DNA of 9,677 nucleotides, from NCBI GenBank assembly GCA_947378695.1, contig CANCKZ010000019.1:1-9677 (forward strand). The letters are read 5' to 3'. Source of the stretch: Rickettsiales bacterium. GTDB taxonomy: Bacteria > Pseudomonadota > Alphaproteobacteria > Rickettsiales > Deianiraeaceae. Positions 7,851 through 9,677 of the stretch are shown one piece after another; the stretch's first letter is position 1; each line of letters begins with the position of its first letter. The notes under the pieces were generated by a model. It saw only the letters and a program-made list of their open reading frames with translations. It was not told where the DNA came from and did no database searches. Made by a program: the position numbers and the translations under genes.

Positions 7851-7868
7851 TTTTCAGACGACTGAAAA
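7851..7868. terminator. Possible bidirectional terminator hairpin between rlmE and dnaX
   Basis: TTTTCAG (7851-7857), loop ACGA, CTGAAAA (7862-7868): a perfect 7-bp stem 28 nt after the rlmE stop and 74 nt past the dnaX stop on the other strand. The plus-strand T-run lies in the left arm instead of after the hairpin, so it is not a textbook intrinsic terminator. It is the only compact hairpin I see in this convergent gap. Confidence 0.35.
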
Positions 7869-7941
7869 CCCCTGAAAGCGTTGCTATTACTTGATAGTTG
7901 GAAAATTGTAATTGAGACATTTTTAGATTTTTTCAGAAAAC

Positions 7942-9078
7942 CTAAGCCTTTGAAATATCAGTATTTGGGAATAATTTTAAAATTTCCAAAATTTTATTTT
8001 CCGAAATACCATTCACAAGGTTTTCCACCGAAGGCGATGAGACTATGTGCACAGCTTTGAGGAAAATAATTTCCAAAATTGCATACTTATTAAACGCATA
8101 GGAAAGCTCTTGCGTTGCAGGAAGCATAATGTTCCAAATTCGTAAAAGGTTTGAATATGGCGTTTTTTTATTGATTCGCACTTGAATTTCTTCGTAAATA
8201 CAGGTTAAGAATTCCTCCAAAATGGAGTTTTCTGTAACGCCTTGTGCTTTAATTTTGCGAAGGTTTTGCAGAATTTCTTCGCTACGCCCCTCCAAAACTG
8301 AATTGAAAAGGTTTGAAATGTCACTTTTTGAAACCAAGCTTAGCATAGATTCCACCAGCAATTCCGTGATTTCACTTTCTGGCGAACGCATTGAGGCTTG
8401 ATCAAGCATTGAGAGAGCATCACGCACAGAGCCGGACGATTTTGACGCAATTAATTCAAGAGCTTGCGTTGAAACTTTGATATTTTCCCTTTGTGCAATT
8501 GAAAAAAGGTGTTCAACCATTGCAGAAATTGAAAGCGGAGCAAGGACAAACTTTTGACAGCGTGAGAGTATTGTTACCGGCACTTTTTGCAATTCCGTTG
8601 TGGCGAAAATAAAAATTACACCAGACGGCGGTTCTTCAAGGGTTTTTAACAATGAATTGAAGGCTTTTGTTGAAAGCATGTGAACCTCATCGACGATGAA
8701 AATGCGATATTTTCCCAGTGCGGGGTTGTAATTTATGCCTTCAAGCATGGTTTTGATATCGTCAATTCCTGTGTTTGAAGCTGCGTCAAATTCTAGGATA
8801 TCAGGGTGCGAGCCATTGTTTGCAGATTTACAATTCGAACATTCTTCGCAGGGTTTTATTGTGGAATTTTGTGTGTCTAAATTGGAGCAATTCAGCGTTT
8901 TTGCAACAATTCTTGCCGTCGTTGTTTTGCCTATACCACGAATTCCTGTCAGCAAATAGGCGTGGTGAAGTTTGTTGTGTAAAAAACCGTTTGTTATGGT
9001 TTGAACAAGAACTTCTTGCCCTTTGAGTTGCTCGAAATTTTGAGGACGATATTTCCTTGCAAGAACGAGGTATGACAT
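7942..9078 (-). CDS. dnaX: DNA polymerase III clamp-loader subunit DnaX, short gamma-like form
   Basis: ATPase of the clamp loader that places the beta clamp on primed DNA. The start is the ATG at 9078, giving the canonical MSYLVLARKYRPQNFEQLKG. The frame stays open 35 codons further upstream, but that part has no family resemblance. The AAA+ region has Walker A GIRGIGKT (45-52), four zinc-binding cysteines (C64, C77, C80, C83), Walker B IFIVDEVHML (D130, E131), sensor 1 FATTE, the SRC motif with R173, and sensor 2 GSVRDALSMLDQ (R219). The collar domain follows (about 235-360, including RIWNIMLPATQELSYAF). The protein ends at residue 378, just past the collar. There is none of the Pro/basic linker or C-terminal domain that lets tau bind DnaB and the polymerase alpha subunit, and only 118 nt separate it from the converging rlmE. 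No clear Shine-Dalgarno is seen. Confidence 0.95.
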   Translation of the reverse strand: MSYLVLARKYRPQNFEQLKGQEVLVQTITNGFLHNKLHHAYLLTGIRGIGKTTTARIVAKTLNCSNLDTQNSTIKPCEECSNCKSANNGSHPDILEFDAASNTGIDDIKTMLEGINYNPALGKYRIFIVDEVHMLSTKAFNSLLKTLEEPPSGVIFIFATTELQKVPVTILSRCQKFVLAPLSISAMVEHLFSIAQRENIKVSTQALELIASKSSGSVRDALSMLDQASMRSPESEITELLVESMLSLVSKSDISNLFNSVLEGRSEEILQNLRKIKAQGVTENSILEEFLTCIYEEIQVRINKKTPYSNLLRIWNIMLPATQELSYAFNKYAILEIIFLKAVHIVSSPSVENLVNGISENKILEILKLFPNTDISKA

Positions 9079-9187
9079 ATATATTGATTCAAGGTTTTGA
9101 AAGTGCACTTGACCTGCGTCATAAATTTTGGTTGCTATGTTTCCATTCTGGCCGTTTGAACTTAAAAACGCACCCAAGTGCATTCAC

Positions 9188-9216
9188 AATTTCCCCGCAA
9201 GAATTTGAAATGTCAA
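9188..9216 (-). promoter_or_regulatory. Candidate dnaX promoter with perfect TTGACA
   Basis: On the minus strand, TTGACA (9216-9211) is followed 17 bp later by GAAATT (9193-9188), a poor -10. This would leave a 5' leader of about 100 nt before the dnaX ATG. The tRNA-Leu promoter shows the same pattern of perfect -35 and weak -10, which lends a little support. A competing element is the perfect TATAAT on the minus strand at 9236-9231. Confidence 0.35.
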
Positions 9217-9236
9217 GGAAAAAAATGGAGATTATA

Positions 9237-9253
9237 TGCAATTACAAATTGCA
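9237..9253. repeat. Perfect 17-bp palindrome beside a TATAAT, candidate operator
   Basis: TGCAATT-ACA-AATTGCA has perfect 7-bp arms around a 3-bp centre. On the minus strand it directly abuts TATAAT (9236-9231), so it would fill the 17-bp promoter spacer exactly. The hexamer at the -35 position (CAGCAG) is poor, however. The position and symmetry fit a repressor site or an activator-dependent promoter for dnaX. Chance is a real alternative in A/T-rich DNA. Confidence 0.35.
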
Positions 9254-9441
9254 CTGCTGTGTGTATCATTTACAATATAGCACGGCGTTTTGCCTATAAA
9301 GCGTCTTTTTTGCGTATTTACTTTATTCATGCGTGATTCTGCAACGCTACTGCCTAAGTGTAAGAAGTTTTACAAGAAAACCTAAAATCAGAAAAACATT
9401 GAATGTGTTTAATTTTATGATTGCCGATGCGTAATTCGATT

Positions 9442-9528
9442 TGGTGCCCGCGGGCGGACTCGAACCGCCACGCTCGCAATGAACCACGGATTTTAAGTCC
9501 GTTATGTCTACCATTCCATCACGCGGGC
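9442..9528 (-). tRNA. tRNA-Leu(UAA)
   Basis: An 87-nt class II tRNA including an encoded CCA (complement of 9442-9444). Acceptor arms GCCCGCG and CGCGGGC pair fully with discriminator A. The anticodon stem ACGGA/TCCGT encloses loop CTTAAAA with anticodon TAA (9493-9495). A long variable arm (about 16 nt, foldable as GTTC/GAGC) and T-arm GGCGG-TTCGAGT-CCGCC complete the cloverleaf. It reads UUA and UUG codons, which are frequent in A/T-rich genomes. Confidence 0.97.
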
Positions 9529-9542
9529 AATGCACCAAAAAC

Positions 9543-9571
9543 TTCCAAAATGATTGTGTTGGAATTGTCAA
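9543..9571 (-). promoter_or_regulatory. tRNA-Leu promoter
   Basis: On the minus strand, a perfect TTGACA (9571-9566) is followed 17 bp later by TTGGAA (9548-9543), and transcription would start about 7 nt before the tRNA. The -10 is weak, but the spacing to the mature 5' end is right. Confidence 0.5.
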
Positions 9572-9677
9572 GTTTTTTGTGAATTGTGAGTAATTATATC
9601 AAAATGACACTCAAAATGCTTGACGAATAAGATTGCAGCTACACTGTGAAGCGTAGAAATAACAAGATGTGTGAGAA

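Larger units (their letters stand above)
9079..9441. other. Gene-free 363-nt stretch between dnaX and tRNA-Leu
   Basis: I find no convincing gene here on either strand. The minus-strand frame joined to dnaX is open to 9183 but unlike DnaX, and the plus-strand frames are short and lack ribosome-binding sites. I looked for the conserved 4.5S RNA core, because that RNA is sometimes near dnaX, and did not find it. The stretch holds the promoter-like elements and the palindrome listed separately, and presumably the 3' end of the tRNA transcript. No strong terminator hairpin is visible after the tRNA. Confidence 0.6.

Noticed and set aside
9079..9183. 35-codon N-terminal extension of dnaX
   Set aside because: The family begins at MSYLVLARKYRP, and the extension shows no resemblance and no ribosome-binding site. 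A candidate promoter (9188-9216) lies immediately upstream of it and would leave it as 5' leader.
9184..9441. 4.5S RNA or another small RNA near dnaX
   Set aside because: The conserved SRP RNA core (GGAAGCAGCC-like) is absent on both strands, and I see no extended hairpin.
9604..9630. Short ATG frame after the tRNA promoter
   Set aside because: It stops after eight codons and has no Shine-Dalgarno.
9620..9648. Plus-strand TTGACG as a promoter for a gene beyond the window
   Set aside because: No acceptable -10 at 16-18 bp (TACACT is only 14 bp away), and no gene is visible before the window ends.

Overview
The window is AT-rich DNA that most resembles an alphaproteobacterium with a small or shrinking genome. 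The signs are the A/T-biased codons, the alphaproteobacterial style of GyrA, RlmE (with an N-terminal extension ahead of the methyltransferase fold) and DnaX, short intergenic regions, and one clearly decayed gene. I cannot place it more finely (Rickettsiales, Holosporales or an AT-rich Rhodospirillales-like gut lineage all remain possible). Most of the content is housekeeping, and I see no phage, transposon, CRISPR array or complete defence island.

Layout from left to right. Positions 1-1394 (+) hold the 3' part of an M17 leucyl aminopeptidase whose 5' end lies outside the window. Positions about 1396-2016 (+) hold a broken GIY-YIG (T5orf172-type) / DUF4357-like gene. Its C-terminal half is open, while its N-terminal half is spread over shifted frames with a stop codon. 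Positions 5065-2124 (-) hold gyrA followed by a small DUF2798-type membrane protein, joined by an ATGA overlap. A 4-nt-loop hairpin and other inverted repeats sit in the convergent gaps.

From about 5100 the strand flips. A 56-aa candidate lipoprotein (5239-5409) precedes a 509-aa OmpA-domain lipoprotein (5490-7019). The two share a short N-terminal anchor segment around the lipidation cysteine, which is the most unusual protein-level observation here. The large lipoprotein has a near-consensus promoter and Shine-Dalgarno and is followed after only 3 nt by rlmE (7023-7823), the FtsJ-type 23S rRNA methyltransferase.

Convergent to rlmE is dnaX (9078-7942, -), the clamp-loader ATPase. At 378 aa it contains only the ATPase and collar domains and lacks the tau-specific C-terminus. 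Upstream of it lies a 363-nt gene-free stretch with promoter-like elements and a perfect 17-bp palindrome. Beyond that is a tRNA-Leu(UAA) on the minus strand with an encoded CCA and a perfect TTGACA -35 element. The last 106 bases (9572-9677) show no gene that I can support.

Functionally the genes are mostly independent: peptide turnover (PepA), DNA supercoiling (GyrA), replication (DnaX), ribosome maturation (RlmE), tRNA supply, and envelope-peptidoglycan tethering (the lipoproteins).
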